Below the pieces are notes generated by a model, which did not search any database, was not told where the DNA came from, and saw only the letters and a list, made by a program, of their open reading frames with translations. DNA of 64,000 bases from the NCBI RefSeq assembly GCF_964355755.1, contig NC_092673.1:11415001-11479000 (forward strand), given 5' to 3'. Within the stretch, counting starts at the first letter, position 1. Every line of letters starts with the position of its first letter. This document shows positions 33,115 through 44,665 of the stretch, piece by piece. The DNA comes from Antedon mediterranea (taxonomy: Eukaryota; Echinodermata; Crinoidea; Comatulida; Antedonidae). The translations under genes were made by a program, and so were the position numbers.

Positions 33115-34795
33115 AGAGAGAGTCGAGGCTAGGTAGGCCTAGCCTGTTTCGGCGGTCTACACTATAAATTATTTATTCCTACCTTGTTGGGTTAGCGAAT
33201 TATAAAAACAACGACACCTAGGCCTAGGCTAGGACACCAACAAAATATATGCAAAATAAATATATATTCCATATTAAGATTTAACATATTACATAATAGG
33301 CCTTTTAAAATGATTACGACATGTATAAAGAAAAAGGCCCGACCAGAATTTGGAGGGGAAAAAACATGTGAGCTTAGCAGTTTAGAGAGAGTATTATGTT
33401 TCATGTCATGTGACACAAAATCCAGGTACACGATCTTAATTACTGTTTTATCGTCGTCAGACGGTAGCCACCCTCTCGTGCTCGTACTGAGTAAAAAAAA
33501 CATGTGAGAGATTGCGGTAAGCAGAGTATCGCGTTTCATGCCATGTGACCAAAAAAAAACTAGGTCTGTATTAATTACGGTCTTCTGTCGGCAGTCTTTT
33601 TGAGCGACCGATTGAACGTCCTGATGCTATATTTAGAATGAATTGTTTACGATCTTTTTTTCTCGGCATCGTTTCTGGATGGGACTGGACGTTCGCTATA
33701 TTATGTTTATTAGTTGGCCTGTTCGTTGCGGTTCACCTGTGTTGGATCGTGTCTCTCTCTACGCTATACATCGTGGGAAATTTATATTTTTATTCGCCGT
33801 TGAGTAGGTAAACACGCACGAAGGAAAAGATTACGATTAAAAAATATTATTTATTTTTTATTAATTTACAACTTTGTCCTCCGCCAGTTAAATTTAACAC
33901 ATTAATTTCACACTTTACAGTACTTCACTAAGAACATCGTAGGGTTGTTTATTTAGGTTACGAACTCCATACGAAGTTCAGAACGTAGCTCATTGAAAGT
34001 TGTTTATCGAGGTTACGAAGCCAACAATGTAGCCTACGTTCTATCTACGAAGCTACTTCGTAGGTAAAGTTGCAGTATTTTCTTTCTGTACTGTATTTTT
34101 GACTGGCGGAGGAGGACCAATTTGTACATTACTACGAAATATATAATATAATAGTTTTTATTCGTAAATGTTTCATTCGTGAGTGTTTTTTTACTCTCAA
34201 CGGCGAATATAAATTTCCCACAATGTAAACGTAGAGACACGATCCAACACAATGAACTATGCCAACTAATAAAAATAATATAGCGAACGTCCAGTCGATC
34301 CAGAAACATGCAAACAAAAAGATCGTAAACAATTCATTCTAAATATAGTATCAGAACGTTCAATCGGTCGCTCAAAAAGATTGCCGACAGAAGACCGTAA
34401 TTAATACAGACCTAGTTTTTTGGTCACATGTCATGAAACGCGATACTGTTTTTTACCACCACCGCAAACCTCTCGCAAGTTTTTTTTACTCGGTACGAGC
34501 ATGTACGAGGGGGATGGCTACAAAACAGTGTACCTGAATTTTGCGTCACATGAAACGTAATACAGCTCTAAACTGTTCCCACGGTTCGCACGTTTTTCCC
34601 CTCCAAATTCTGGTCGGGTCTTTTGTCGTAATAATAATTTACAAAGGCCTCTATGTTAAATCTTAACATGGAATATATATTTATTTTGCATATATTTTGT
34701 TGGTGTCCTAGCCAAGGTGTTGTTGTTTTTATAATTCGCTAAACCAAGGTAGGATTGAATCATGTAGGCCGCCGAAACTCTCTCTGCGTGAATAA
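33115..34795. repeat. Long hairpin, about 700-bp arms
   Basis: Left arm 33115-33888 and right arm 34108-34795 are reverse complements over nearly their whole length with scattered substitutions and small indels. Shared landmarks in opposite orientation include TTTCGGCGG, CCAGAATTTGGAGGGGAAAA, CTAGGTCTGTATTAATTACG, CGACCGATTGAACGT, GGACGTTCGCTATATTAT and CCTCCGCCAGT. The loop contains a short separate element (33916-34096). Within the left arm AAAAACATGTGAG and TTTCATG-CATGTGAC recur about 140 bases apart. If transcribed, the arms would form an extended double-stranded RNA; no protein is encoded. Confidence 0.85.
33916..34096. mobile_element. Short element in the hairpin loop
   Basis: Bounded by TACAGTAC on the left and GTACTGTA on the right, about 180 bp, filled with CCTACG/CGTAGG-type strings. 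It interrupts the palindrome centre between GCCAGT and ACTGGC. A TA duplication is plausible but not proven. Confidence 0.45.
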
Positions 34796-34837
34796 AATCG
34801 TAGGCATGGCAACGAACAATACTTTGGAAATTACAGG

Positions 34838-34935
34838 ATATCTTTAGCGAACAATGACCTACGATCTATTTACGCGTAGGCTACGAAAGGTTACGCGTAT
34901 ATACAAAGCAGTAATTTCTTTCTGTACCGTAAAAA
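34838..34935. repeat. CCTACG-family repeat end
   Basis: Reads GCGAACAATGACCTACGATC and ends CAGTAATTTCTTTCTGTACC, a diverged copy of the 30535-30660 end. It lies just right of the long hairpin. Confidence 0.6.
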
Positions 34936-35384
34936 TAATAGATCTTGCGTGAATATAAGTGGCGCATCAGGACCAGTGCCTAAATGTGCATAACCCAAAT
35001 TAATTGAATTCTTCAGTGCTGAATTTTTATGTGCTCAGAAATCGATTGAAACAACCTATAATTACTCAAAAATCCCCCCCCCCCCAAAGCGGGGCCATTG
35101 GCGGCCCCCTGACTCCCAGCCTAAGGTTGTACTGTATTTCATTTTTATACACCCCCCCCCCCCCCCCACTAAACTAAAAACGGATCTGCGCTGATATGGG
35201 GTTTGAGGGAAGGGGGTTAGTTGTCGATGAAAAGGTGCTACTAAAAAAATTATTATGAGCCATCATACAAATTTGATAGTGCTACCAAGTAAAAAAATTA
35301 ATTTGCAGCCCTGTTGAAGTTCAGAATGTGAAAAACGGCCTAACCTACCAATTTTAAAATTTCAATAAAAAACGATACTATAAA

Positions 35385-37407
35385 TAGGTATCCCAATGAA
35401 AAAATTCAGATTAATTTTTTTACATTTTCTTTCAGTTAACCATAAAGAACTTAATGTAATTAGCATTTTGCAATTTAAATGATTGAAATTTGATTACCCG
35501 TTCTAAAGTTATGGTTATTTAAAGTGGTAAAAAAATATACGATTTTTTGCCTAAAAATGGTGTTTTTTGCAGTTGAAATTGGAAGCATTTTTAAAAGGTT
35601 ATAACTTTCACAATAATTAGTTAAAAGTTTTGAATTTTGTTAAACCTATAGATATCACAGAGTTGTACAACTCTATTTTTTTTGGAGCCTCAACGAAACC
35701 TATTTTTTAAATTATTGGTCCGCAAAGTGGTAGGAAAGCATTTAACGCCCATTTTTGCTGGAATTCCCTAAAAAATGAAAAAACCGCAATTTTTCAATGA
35801 TCTGTAACTTTTGAACTACTGTACTAATTCATTTAATTTTTTTTGTACTTGTTAGAATGTAGTGTATATTTCATTAATAAATATATTTTAAATGTGTATA
35901 TGAAAAAAAAAATTTTTTTTAATGGTGAAATTTAAAATTATAAAAAAAAAAATGAAAAAGTATGTTAAAAACGGTGTGTACTGTTTCCTTTCTTTTACAC
36001 TAATTTTCGGTAAGTATAATTATTAGAATATTTTAATATACTTTATATTTATAATTTCAATCATAAATACTATTATATATAACTTTTGAATACGTAAAAC
36101 AAGATTTTAGGCCCATATGATTATGACACCAAATCTAAGCCGGGCTGCTAATAAGTAAGATATGCTCTTTTAAGGCAACCGCACAATATGGGTCAAAATA
36201 AACTCATTTAAAATAATCAATGTTAATTAAAACAATTAATTGTTTACCTGAATAGTATATATAACATTATAAAAATTGTTTTCTTTTCGTATTATTACGT
36301 TATTAAATTGAAATACGGAGCTAAAGTTTAGGCCAAGTCACGGCTTACTCGCGATCAGTAGTCGCTCCCGTTAAAGTATTTCGGTCGCAGTTAATGACTT
36401 TCGGCCGCCGTATACAGAGTCAAATGTAACGTTGGTAAATTAGCTTAATAAATTTCCTCGGTACATTTTAACCTAACGCATTTGCATTGTATACTTGCAT
36501 AATAAATCTTCCGCACATTACATCAATTTTAAGTTGTTAAATTAATGTGTAAAACCAGATATTCTACGACGGAAAAGGACATGTCAATCTCCGACATCGC
36601 TGCTGTCACACATCTCGCGTCGAGCCGGTCGAACTCGAGCGAGGAAAACTAAACAACGTGTTCAAAATATGGAACGTACCATTCGCTGATAGGGTGCATT
36701 AATGTATTTAACGGAAAACGCCACAACAAACACGCGCGTATTTTAGAGTACAATATTTTACTCACTACAATATTCACCGGATTATAATGGTTGGATCTTT
36801 AAAATTTTGAACGGGATTTACGCCTCATGCACCATTTTAAAATGTAGTTCGCACAATTACGGTACCATGCACAATACGTTTGTAAACTATGTTTTATCGA
36901 TTTCAATGTAGATTTAGCTATAATTTAATACCAAAATCCATAATATTTTTCCATAAACGGTGAATCAAAATTGGATTTTTGTCACAAAAATTGACTTTTC
37001 GTTACGAAAAACCTATTTATAGAAGACGATTTTCGTATCAAATTAAAGCTTATTTAAAGCCTGATAACATACAACAAAAATTAATCCGCTAGCTCCAATG
37101 GTAATCGAGCGATCGTGTTTTGAAAACTGATGGGGATTTTCCGATGAGGTTTTCAACGCGCGGAAATCGGCTCGACGGGATTTTAGAACCGTTTTAAAAT
37201 CGCATTTTCTCGGCAACTAATTCATTAATTTTAATTATAAACACACGTATACATAGATTAAAACAAGTACTTTCAAACAATATAAATTTTGTAAGTATTA
37301 ATTAAGATTGAATACGATTTATTTAACATCAAAGTCATACTACTTTTTCGAATTTCGTCAATATTTCAAAAGTGATACCCCTCTGTGCGCTTTCATTGGG
37401 ATACCTA
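35385..37407 (-). mobile_element. TIR element with 7-bp target duplication, copy 2
   Basis: Same 16-bp ends as copy 1 (TAGGTATCCCAATGAA) with a different 7-bp duplication, CTATAAA, at 35378-35384 and 37408-37414. 2023 bp. Throughout its length it is the reverse complement of 14033-16009 with moderate divergence, for example the GTTAACTATAAAGGACTTAA region and the CTCGCGATCAGTAGT region. Neither copy has a long open frame, so both are non-autonomous members of one family. Confidence 0.9.
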
Positions 37408-38374
37408 CTATAAACACCTTTAACATATCAAACTATTGTTCATAAAAAAATATCACAAGTATGTGTATTTTGAAATTATTTAAGTTGTTTCCATTGAAAA
37501 TCATTAGAAAATTGTATTTTTGTTCACGTAAAAATCAACTTTCTTTACGGCGCTTTTGTAAACAAACCACTAACCCGAATCACGTCATGTTTGGTACCTA
37601 TTTGTTCGGAAATATATCAGCTACCATAATTTTTAACAACCTAAGTGATTTTTTTAAATCTAGCCAAAATTGGTTTCATTAAAATGTTAGGTTGCTAAAT
37701 TTTCCAAGAAGAATTTATGAATCCTTGACTGTGATTGGCTATAGAGATAAATTACGCTCTCTGAGTGGCTGACGCTTTTGTTTACGATAAGCAGCATGGC
37801 TTCTATCGTAGTTTCTCGAATGAATGTTTCAATATTTTGTGAATATTTAGGAAGTTAATTGTTATTTTTATCCATATTATATTGTTTAAAAATAACAAAA
37901 AATATAATATTATGTACCACACAGTGATATATTTTCAACTAGTTTGCCGTTACATTGAGAAGAAAATAGCGAGTTTTGACAGAGTCTTGTCGCGGCTAGG
38001 CCAAGCTAATCGGCGTCGCTACTTCATTGTTGATTTTCTCAAAATGAAGATTTGCTGAGCTAGAAAGTGACTCGTATGTTTTCATTAATAACTCTTCATA
38101 TAATAAACCAATTTTAATAAACAATGGCTCATTTTAAAGCTTATTAAATATAGATTACGAATATATAAAAATCGAAAAAAATATTATTTCCGACACTACG
38201 TTTTGTGATGCCATGCCTCATATTTTAAAATCCCATTATACGATTTCAATCGTACAGTATAATAAATATTTCTCAGAGAAAAAAGCACATGGCATGTAGA
38301 ACTCAGGGAAAAATTTCATTTTAAAATTTTGTTTAGCAATTATTGCTAATCAAACTGATTTTTTAGTCGAGAAA

Positions 38375-38485
38375 CATAGTTTTGTATTGTCTTTTTTGCT
38401 ACACAATTTTAGAAATGTGTAACAATAAGGTTGTTTTGTATAGCTTTTTGCTATGCTACACTGGCGAAATTATTCCCTGGAACTA
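38375..38485 (+). repeat. Dispersed repeat, copy 2 (partner 175-285)
   Basis: Same ordered blocks as 175-285: TTTTTTGCTACACAATTTTA, GTAACAATAAGGTTGTTTT and GCTACACTGGCGAAATTATT followed by CCCTGG. An AG-rich stretch and a short unassigned region follow. Confidence 0.55.
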
Positions 38486-38954
38486 TATTATCTTGGCGTA
38501 CAGTAGGAAAACAAACAAATCCCAGGTCAACAGAGGCTCAACTACAAAAACAGGGTTGAATAGGGTAAGGTCACTGGACCGTTCGAAGGTTTTTGAGTAA
38601 ACAATCTACCGCGTATGGTCGTACGCGCTAGACAGTACGATATTTTAACCACATTTTTTACATGTTTGGTTGAATGTAATGAAGATAAAAAATAGTTGAT
38701 CTTATGGAATGATATTTAAATAAATACTCAAAAGAATTATGTTTACAGTTCAATTATTTTCAGAATAATACTACATAAAAATGTGTTTACCAATGGGCGA
38801 ATAATTGCGTCAATGACATAGCGCGCATGGTAACGTACGCGGAGTTGAATCGTGGCAATAACAATGGAGTCAACTCTTGGTAACCCTACATAGGCCTATA
38901 CTTAGTTTTGAAAGGCAAGAAATGTTTTCAGCTGGCTTAATAGAGATTAAATTA
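38486..38954. other. Intergenic, no gene seen
   Basis: No coding-like frame, no further repeat identified. CpG-bearing patches occur near 38610-38640 and 38810-38850. Confidence 0.4.
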
Positions 38955-39291
38955 TGCACTTGTCAATTGTATGACCCACTATACGACCCCCGGGAGAGGT
39001 GCGTCATTTGTCCGATGTGCGTCATACTTTTGAATACCATGACGCACCCGTGCGTCAAAAAGGTGACTTACCTTAGGTGACCATGACGCACCCATTTTGA
39101 CGCACTGTGACCATGTTGTTTATGATATGGTGGGTGGTAAAGTGATGGACATTGACACACCTTGTTCATTGATGTGACGTACCATCTAGGTTTTTTGACG
39201 CACCCCTGCGTCAGTAATTATTTGTAAATGACGCACCCATGACGCACCTCTCCCGGGGGTCGTATAGTGAGTCATACAATTGACAAGTGCA
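38955..39291. mobile_element. Foldback MITE with TGACGCACC motif array
   Basis: Arms of about 51 bp beginning TGCACTTGTCAATTGTATGA are inverted copies with a single mismatch. TTA is duplicated outside (38952-38954, 39292-39294), consistent with a Harbinger-type TWA target. The 230-bp interior holds about ten copies of TGACGCACC or its complement GGTGCGTCA in both orientations. 337 bp, non-coding. Confidence 0.8.
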
Positions 39292-39439
39292 TTAATATTT
39301 CATTAAATTATTATTATTCATATTAATAGAGCCTATCAAAGAAAATTATCTCGGTCACTAATCAATACATTCACTAAAACAAAAACAAATCATTTTCTAT
39401 TTTTTAATACATACAGTAAGATAGGCCTAGCAATATTTG

Positions 39440-40870
39440 CTATGATGATAGACGATTTTAGATTGACCGTAATCCTAGGCTGCTAGGGCCTAGGCATTAG
39501 GTACCTAGGCCTACTCCTAGTAGTAGCCTACTCTAGGTCTAGTAGGCCTAGTAGTAGGCTAGCTAGGCCTCTAGCCTAGCTAGGCTCTAGCCTAGTGCCT
39601 CCTAGGAATCGGAAATTTCAAGTTAAAAATCTAATGAATTTTACTACCCTAACAATAATATAATACATATAAAATTACAACTTCGTTTCTATCGTATCAA
39701 GCATTGTTTTCTTACTTTAATTACAGTCGCCTTGAACTTTCTTTACACAATTACAACACACACAGTACCAACAACCACATGCGCCATTTACAATTTTTTA
39801 AACGCCACACACATGCCCAGGTATAGTATGTAGTTGTTTTTTGATAACAGAGAACTATCACTTATGCCATCCTCGTATATAATTAATTTCGTACGAAAAA
39901 TACATTTAATTGATTTTATCATTAGATAGAGTATCATTCTTAGAATTAATTGTCAGTAATATATATAATTTTTTAAATGTTAGGGATATATTTTAAAATA
40001 ACTATAAATAGATATATAATTACACAAACTCAAGATGTTCTTTTCTGCCTGAAACCTAGGCCGAGGAGGAGGCCTCCTCCTCCTCAGCTCTCTGCTCTCA
40101 CTTCGTTCGTTTCGCTACCTGATCCGTACAGGCCTAGGCCTAGGCTAGACTGGATATTATGATTGCAAGCCAAAAAGGTAGATTTAGAAGCATATTTTAT
40201 TGATTACCCATCATCAGTGTCACCCTTAAACAGATAGTTAAGCTATATTTGTAGGTCATAGCTTATTTCAGACAATATTTTAGCCTCCAAAAAGGGCAGA
40301 TTAGGCCTAGCTAGTAGAGGGCAGGCCTATAGCCTATAGGCTAGCCTAGTCTAGGCCTAGCTAGCTAGCTAGGGCCTAGGCCTAGTTAGGCTAGCATCTC
40401 TCTACTCTAGCTAATAGTTTAGGCCTAAAAACTAGGTAGGCCTAGTACTACTAGGCCTACTGGCTAGCCTTGTCTAGCTAGGCCTAGAAATAGAAAGATC
40501 TAGCCTAGCTAGAGTAGTAGGCTAGGCTAGTAGGCCCACCTGGTTAGGCCCTACTAGGGAACTGGTAGGCTAGCTAGCTAGGCCTACTTACTAGCTAATA
40601 AGTAGCTAGGCCTAGGCTGCCTAACTAGCTAGCTCTATGTATTCTAGTTAGGGCCTAGACTAGTTTATTAGGCCTTAGTTTAGGCTGATTAGGCCTGCCT
40701 AGTCCTAGTTAAATAAATAGGCATATAACCAGGCTCAGTCTAAACACTCTAGCTAGGCCTATCTATATGAGACCTGTGCTATTAATTATAGGACTAGGCC
40801 TAGGGCCTTGCTAGCTAGCCAGCAGAATGGTCTAGAGAGGCATAGGCCTAGCTAGGGATAGGCTGGGGGG
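39440..40870. repeat. AGGCCTAG-rich low-complexity tract
   Basis: TAGGCCTAG, CTAGCTAG and GCCTAGGC strings, mostly self-complementary, occur almost back to back at 39460-39610, 40050-40160 and 40295-40870, with AT-rich spacers. The same octamer is scattered through the window (for example 9790-9830 and 19310-19330). Nothing here codes; an AG/CT-rich stretch near 40060-40090 only gives a short open frame. Confidence 0.75.
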
Positions 40871-41269
40871 TCATAGACAGCCTATCTATATAAAATATTA
40901 GATAGGTAGGTAGGAGTATTAAGATTCATCAGTGTGTAAGTTGATTTCATTGCTAATGCCAAGGTATTAGGCCTGTTTATTTTCAGGTTGAAAGCAATGG
41001 ATAAACAGAGATTCAATTCTACAACAAAAGAGACAAAAGTCAAACTCAAACTGATAATTAACAATGTTTCCAGTTAAATTAATGTTAATTATTTTAATAG
41101 ATTGTAGTGACCCTAACTACCTTACTGTTTGTGTATGGCTGTAATATTATATTAAATGTCATCACAATTAGTAAGGTTGTGAGGCTTCACAATTTCAAAC
41201 AACTCTTCTTGTGTCTCTTCTTCATGTGGATGGATTAAAAAATACTGTGAGTATTGTACACTCTTTATA
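40871..41269. other. Spacer before satellite A
   Basis: No gene or repeat recognised. Confidence 0.4.
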
Positions 41270-42875
41270 TGAATATATCATCAATCACAATATCAAATAT
41301 GATCCGTGTAGTAACAATTTGATAACTTAGCATGCATCTTATAATATCTACATCATCAATAATTAATATTAATATAAATCTACATCACAATGTTGGATAT
41401 GATCTTTGTAGTCAAAATTTGATAACTGAGCACACATCTTTTAATAACTACCTTATCAATAACTATTAATAATGTCCTATATCACAATGTAGGATATGAT
41501 CAGTGTTAGTCATAATTTGATAACTGAGCACGCATCTTTTAATATCTACCTCATCAATAATTAATATTAATATCATAATATATCACATTGTTCGATATGA
41601 TCAGTGTAGTCAGAATTTGATAACTGAGCACGCATCTTTTAATATATACCTTATCAATGACTATTAATAATATCCTATATCACAATGTTGGATATGATTA
41701 GTGTAGTCATAATTTGATAACTGAGCACACATCTTTCAATATCTATTTCCTTCATCAATAATTATTATTAATAATTTATATCACATTGTTGGATATGATC
41801 ATTGTAGTCATAATTTGATAACTGAGCACGCATCTTTTAATATCTACCTCATCAATAATTAATATTAATAATCTATATCACATTGTTCGATATGATCAGT
41901 GTAGTCATAATTTAATAACAGCACGCATCTTTTAATATACCTTATCAATAACTATTAATAATATCCTATATCACAATGTTGGATATGATCAGTGTAGTCA
42001 TAATTTTATAACTGAGCACCCATCTTTCAATATCTATTTCATCAATAATTATTATTAATAATCTATATCACATTGTTGGTTATGATCAGTGTAGTCATAA
42101 TCTGATAACTGAGCAATAATCTTTTAATATCTACATCATCATTAATTAATATTAATAACCTATATCACATTGTTGGATATGATCTGTTTAGTTTTTTAAT
42201 ATATACCTTATCAATAACTATTAATAATATATTATATCACGTTGGATATGATCAGTGTAGTCAGAATTTGATAACTGAACACGCATCTTTTAATATCTAC
42301 CTCATCAATAATTATTATTAATATCTTATATCACATTGTTCGATAATGATCAGTGTAGTCAGAATTTGATAACTGAGCACGCATCTTTTAATATCTACCT
42401 CATCAATAATTAATATTAATAATCTATATCACATTGTTCGATATGATCAGTGTAGTCATAATTTGATAACTGAGCACGCATCTTTTAATATCTACCTTTC
42501 AATAATTATTATTAATAATCTATATCACATTGTTGGATATGATCAGTGTAGTCAGAATTTGATAACTGAGCATGCATCTTTTAATATCTACCTCATCAAT
42601 AATTAATATTAATAATCTATATTGCATTGTTCAATATGATCAGTGTAGTCATAATATGATAACTGAGCATGCATCTTTTAATATCTACCTTATCAATGAC
42701 TATTAATAATATCCTATATCACAATGTTGGATATGATCAGTGTAGTCATAATTTGATAACTGAGCACGCATCTTTCAATATCTATTTCATCAATAATTAT
42801 TATTAATAATTTATATCACATTGTTGGATATGATCATTGTAGTCATAATTTGATAACTGAGCATACATCTTTAGA
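41270..42875 (+). repeat. Satellite A array, plus orientation, block 1
   Basis: About 16 tandem units near 97 bp. A typical unit is GATAACTGAGCACGCATCTT, TTAATATCTACCTCATCAAT, an AATTAATATTAATAATCTAT palindromic AT core, ATCACATTGTTGGATATGAT and CAGTGTAGTCATAATTT. Units vary at a few positions (TTCGATATG or TTGGATATG; CTCATC or CTTATC). The first units are more diverged, as expected at an array edge. Non-coding. Confidence 0.9.
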
Positions 42876-43027
42876 ATTACTTTTATTTAAGTATATAAAA
42901 GAATAATCTATAATTTACAATGTTTTATATATTGTGAATTCATCAGATATTATCTATTGAACTGATATGGTTTTGTTTATTACAGCATAGTACATACAGC
43001 ACTTTATGTTATGTTATTTATTTATTA
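42876..43027. other. Non-satellite spacer at Helitron edge
   Basis: About 150 AT-rich bases without similarity to satellite A; with 44485-44665 this may be part of a LINE copy into which the Helitron inserted. Confidence 0.35.
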
Positions 43028-44480
43028 CTAGCAATTATACCCGCCCCAGGGCGGGTTTCAAAATTAGTTTACAGCCTTCTCAGTACATAACACCCGACGC
43101 CAGTATCTGTCTATACTCACCAACATCCACCCCTCAATAACACCCCATACTCTTTCTTAAAAACAAAATCTTCCCAGTGATGGACAAATTCAATTCAACC
43201 TAAGCTTCGAATTGAGAGGAGTATTCATAACTACGATGGGTCTAATAATGGTTGTAGTACGTTGTAAATTGTGTAAATGAATAGGTGTCATATTGGCTGA
43301 TAATTAAAATTTGTAATTTAGATACTGCGGGCACCCAGCCTTCTTTCTCCTTTCACCACCCCAGCCACTATCAACAAACCTTAACTCCTCCCCTGGACAG
43401 TTCAAATTTAGTAACTTTTCCTAGTACAATCCAATCATATAGGCTACTTCATTACGCTAGTATTTTCGCTCCTCCTCCCCCTACAAAAAACACACCCCAG
43501 ATACACTGGGTGATCTGTTGAAGCCGGTTCCAGTACAATTTATATTATCACTCCCAACCCATAATCCCTCAGTGGCAGTTTTCAAATGTAGTTTAAAACA
43601 TTCCAAATACAGTTTCGGTCATGGTGATAGGCCTACATGTACATCCCCACCCCAAACTCCCATCCGCTTCCCAGGGATGATTAAATACTTTAAAAGTTTC
43701 CAACCACAATTCTGGTGTAAGCAAAATCCCCACTCTCTCCTGAAACCAAACTCCCAAACCCTATCTCCCAACCCCACTCTCCCACAATGTACGTTTTTTT
43801 CCTTGGAGGATTGGTGATGTAGTTGAACACAGTAACAGTAAACAACATGTGTATGTTCACACAGGTATGGATGTCTGTAATGAGGCAATCCAAGAGACCA
43901 ATAAATAGCTGGATATGGTTAAAGTACTTTGCTAAATGTGTAATTGAATAGGTGTCATATTGTTTAATGAATAAAATATGTATATCTATATCTATATTTC
44001 CCCAAACGCCTTGCTGAGGATAATTCAAATACTGTAAAACTTTTGTAGTATAATTTTACAATTCGATAGCCTACAACCCCGAGCCCTAGCAAAAATGACA
44101 TCACAAACCACCACACAACCACCCCCCCCCCCCCCACCCATTCCACAAAAACCCCAGGAGTCGGGGGAATTTTTTTAAATGTAGTTTAAAACCTTCCGGG
44201 TACAATTGCCATCATTTTGATACCCCATACGTATGGTTACGTGCAGACACAGAAATTTTTATAACGAACAAACATCGAAAGTGGGGGTTTTGACCACATT
44301 TTGGTCCCTAACTTGGATCCTAGGTGGCGGATGATGTTGAAATATAGCTTAGAACATTCCCGGTACAATTGCGGTCATTTTGATACCCCATATGTAAGAT
44401 TATGTGCAGTAACAAAATTTTGTATAACGAACAAACAGACAAACAAACAAACAGACAAACTCTCTCACTTATAATATAGA
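43028..44480 (-). mobile_element. Canonical Helitron, non-autonomous
   Basis: Minus strand 5' end TCTATATTATAAGTGAGAGA; 3' end hairpin CCCGCCCTGGGGCGGG followed by TATAATTGCTAG. The base before TC is A and the base after CTAG is T, the classic Helitron target, and no duplication is seen. Near the 5' end GTTTGTCTGTTTGTTTGTTT is characteristic of a widespread animal Helitron type. The 1453-bp interior has no Rep/helicase; its short open frames on both strands are fortuitous. CATTTTGATACCCCATA occurs twice (near 44213 and 44377). Confidence 0.9.
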
Positions 44481-44484
44481 TTCA

Positions 44485-44665
44485 ACATTTTTTGTTTGGT
44501 TTTTGACGTTATCAAATTTTTATTTTCTTTTAAGTTCTGTTATTCATTTGTTAATTTCGTAGCTTAAGTTAGTTTAAGATAAAAGGTACCAAGCTTGATT
44601 AGCTTTGGCTATACCTTGGCTACCTTTTGTATTGAAATTGTTTTTGTTTGATACAATAAAGAAGA
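44485..44665 (+). mobile_element. LINE 3' end fragment
   Basis: The sequence TTGGCTATACCTTGGCTACC...GATACAATAAAGAAGAAGAA resembles the 3' untranslated end of CR1/Jockey-group LINEs, which stops in a short GAA-type repeat. The satellite resumes directly after it. No coding part remains. Confidence 0.45.

Larger units (their letters stand above)
31884..35313. mobile_element. CAGGGCTG-family TIR element, 5-bp duplication
   Basis: Ends CAGGGCTGCAAATTAA and TTAATTTGCAGCCCTG are perfect 16-bp inverted repeats, with TTGAA duplicated at 31879-31883 and 35314-35318. The left part has repeated GTCGC/GCGAC strings (31912-31985). The interior contains CCTACG repeats and the long hairpin 33115-34795. C-runs occur near 35069 and 35152. 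No transposase. Confidence 0.85.
31819..38219. mobile_element. Outer TIR element of the 6.4-kb nested composite
   Basis: The left end GAGGCCTGGCATCACAAAA is mirrored by TTTTGTGATGCCATGCCTC at the right, with one mismatch in 19 bases. ATAT lies outside both (31815-31818, 38220-38223), a possible 4-bp duplication. Two other elements (31884-35313 and 35385-37407) are inserted in it; without them and their duplications it is about 0.95 kb. No transposase; the piece 37415-38219 has no protein-like frame. Confidence 0.6.

Noticed and set aside
35140-35170. C-runs and G-runs as biological signals
   Set aside because: Several homopolymer runs of 12-30 bases occur across the window (958, 11645, 21122, 35152, 44121, 55750). 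They are more likely slippage or assembly-sensitive tracts than specific elements.
43285-44146. Several open frames of 60-112 codons on both strands
   Set aside because: They overlap each other inside a non-autonomous Helitron, have Pro-rich or low-complexity composition, and match no Rep/helicase motif.
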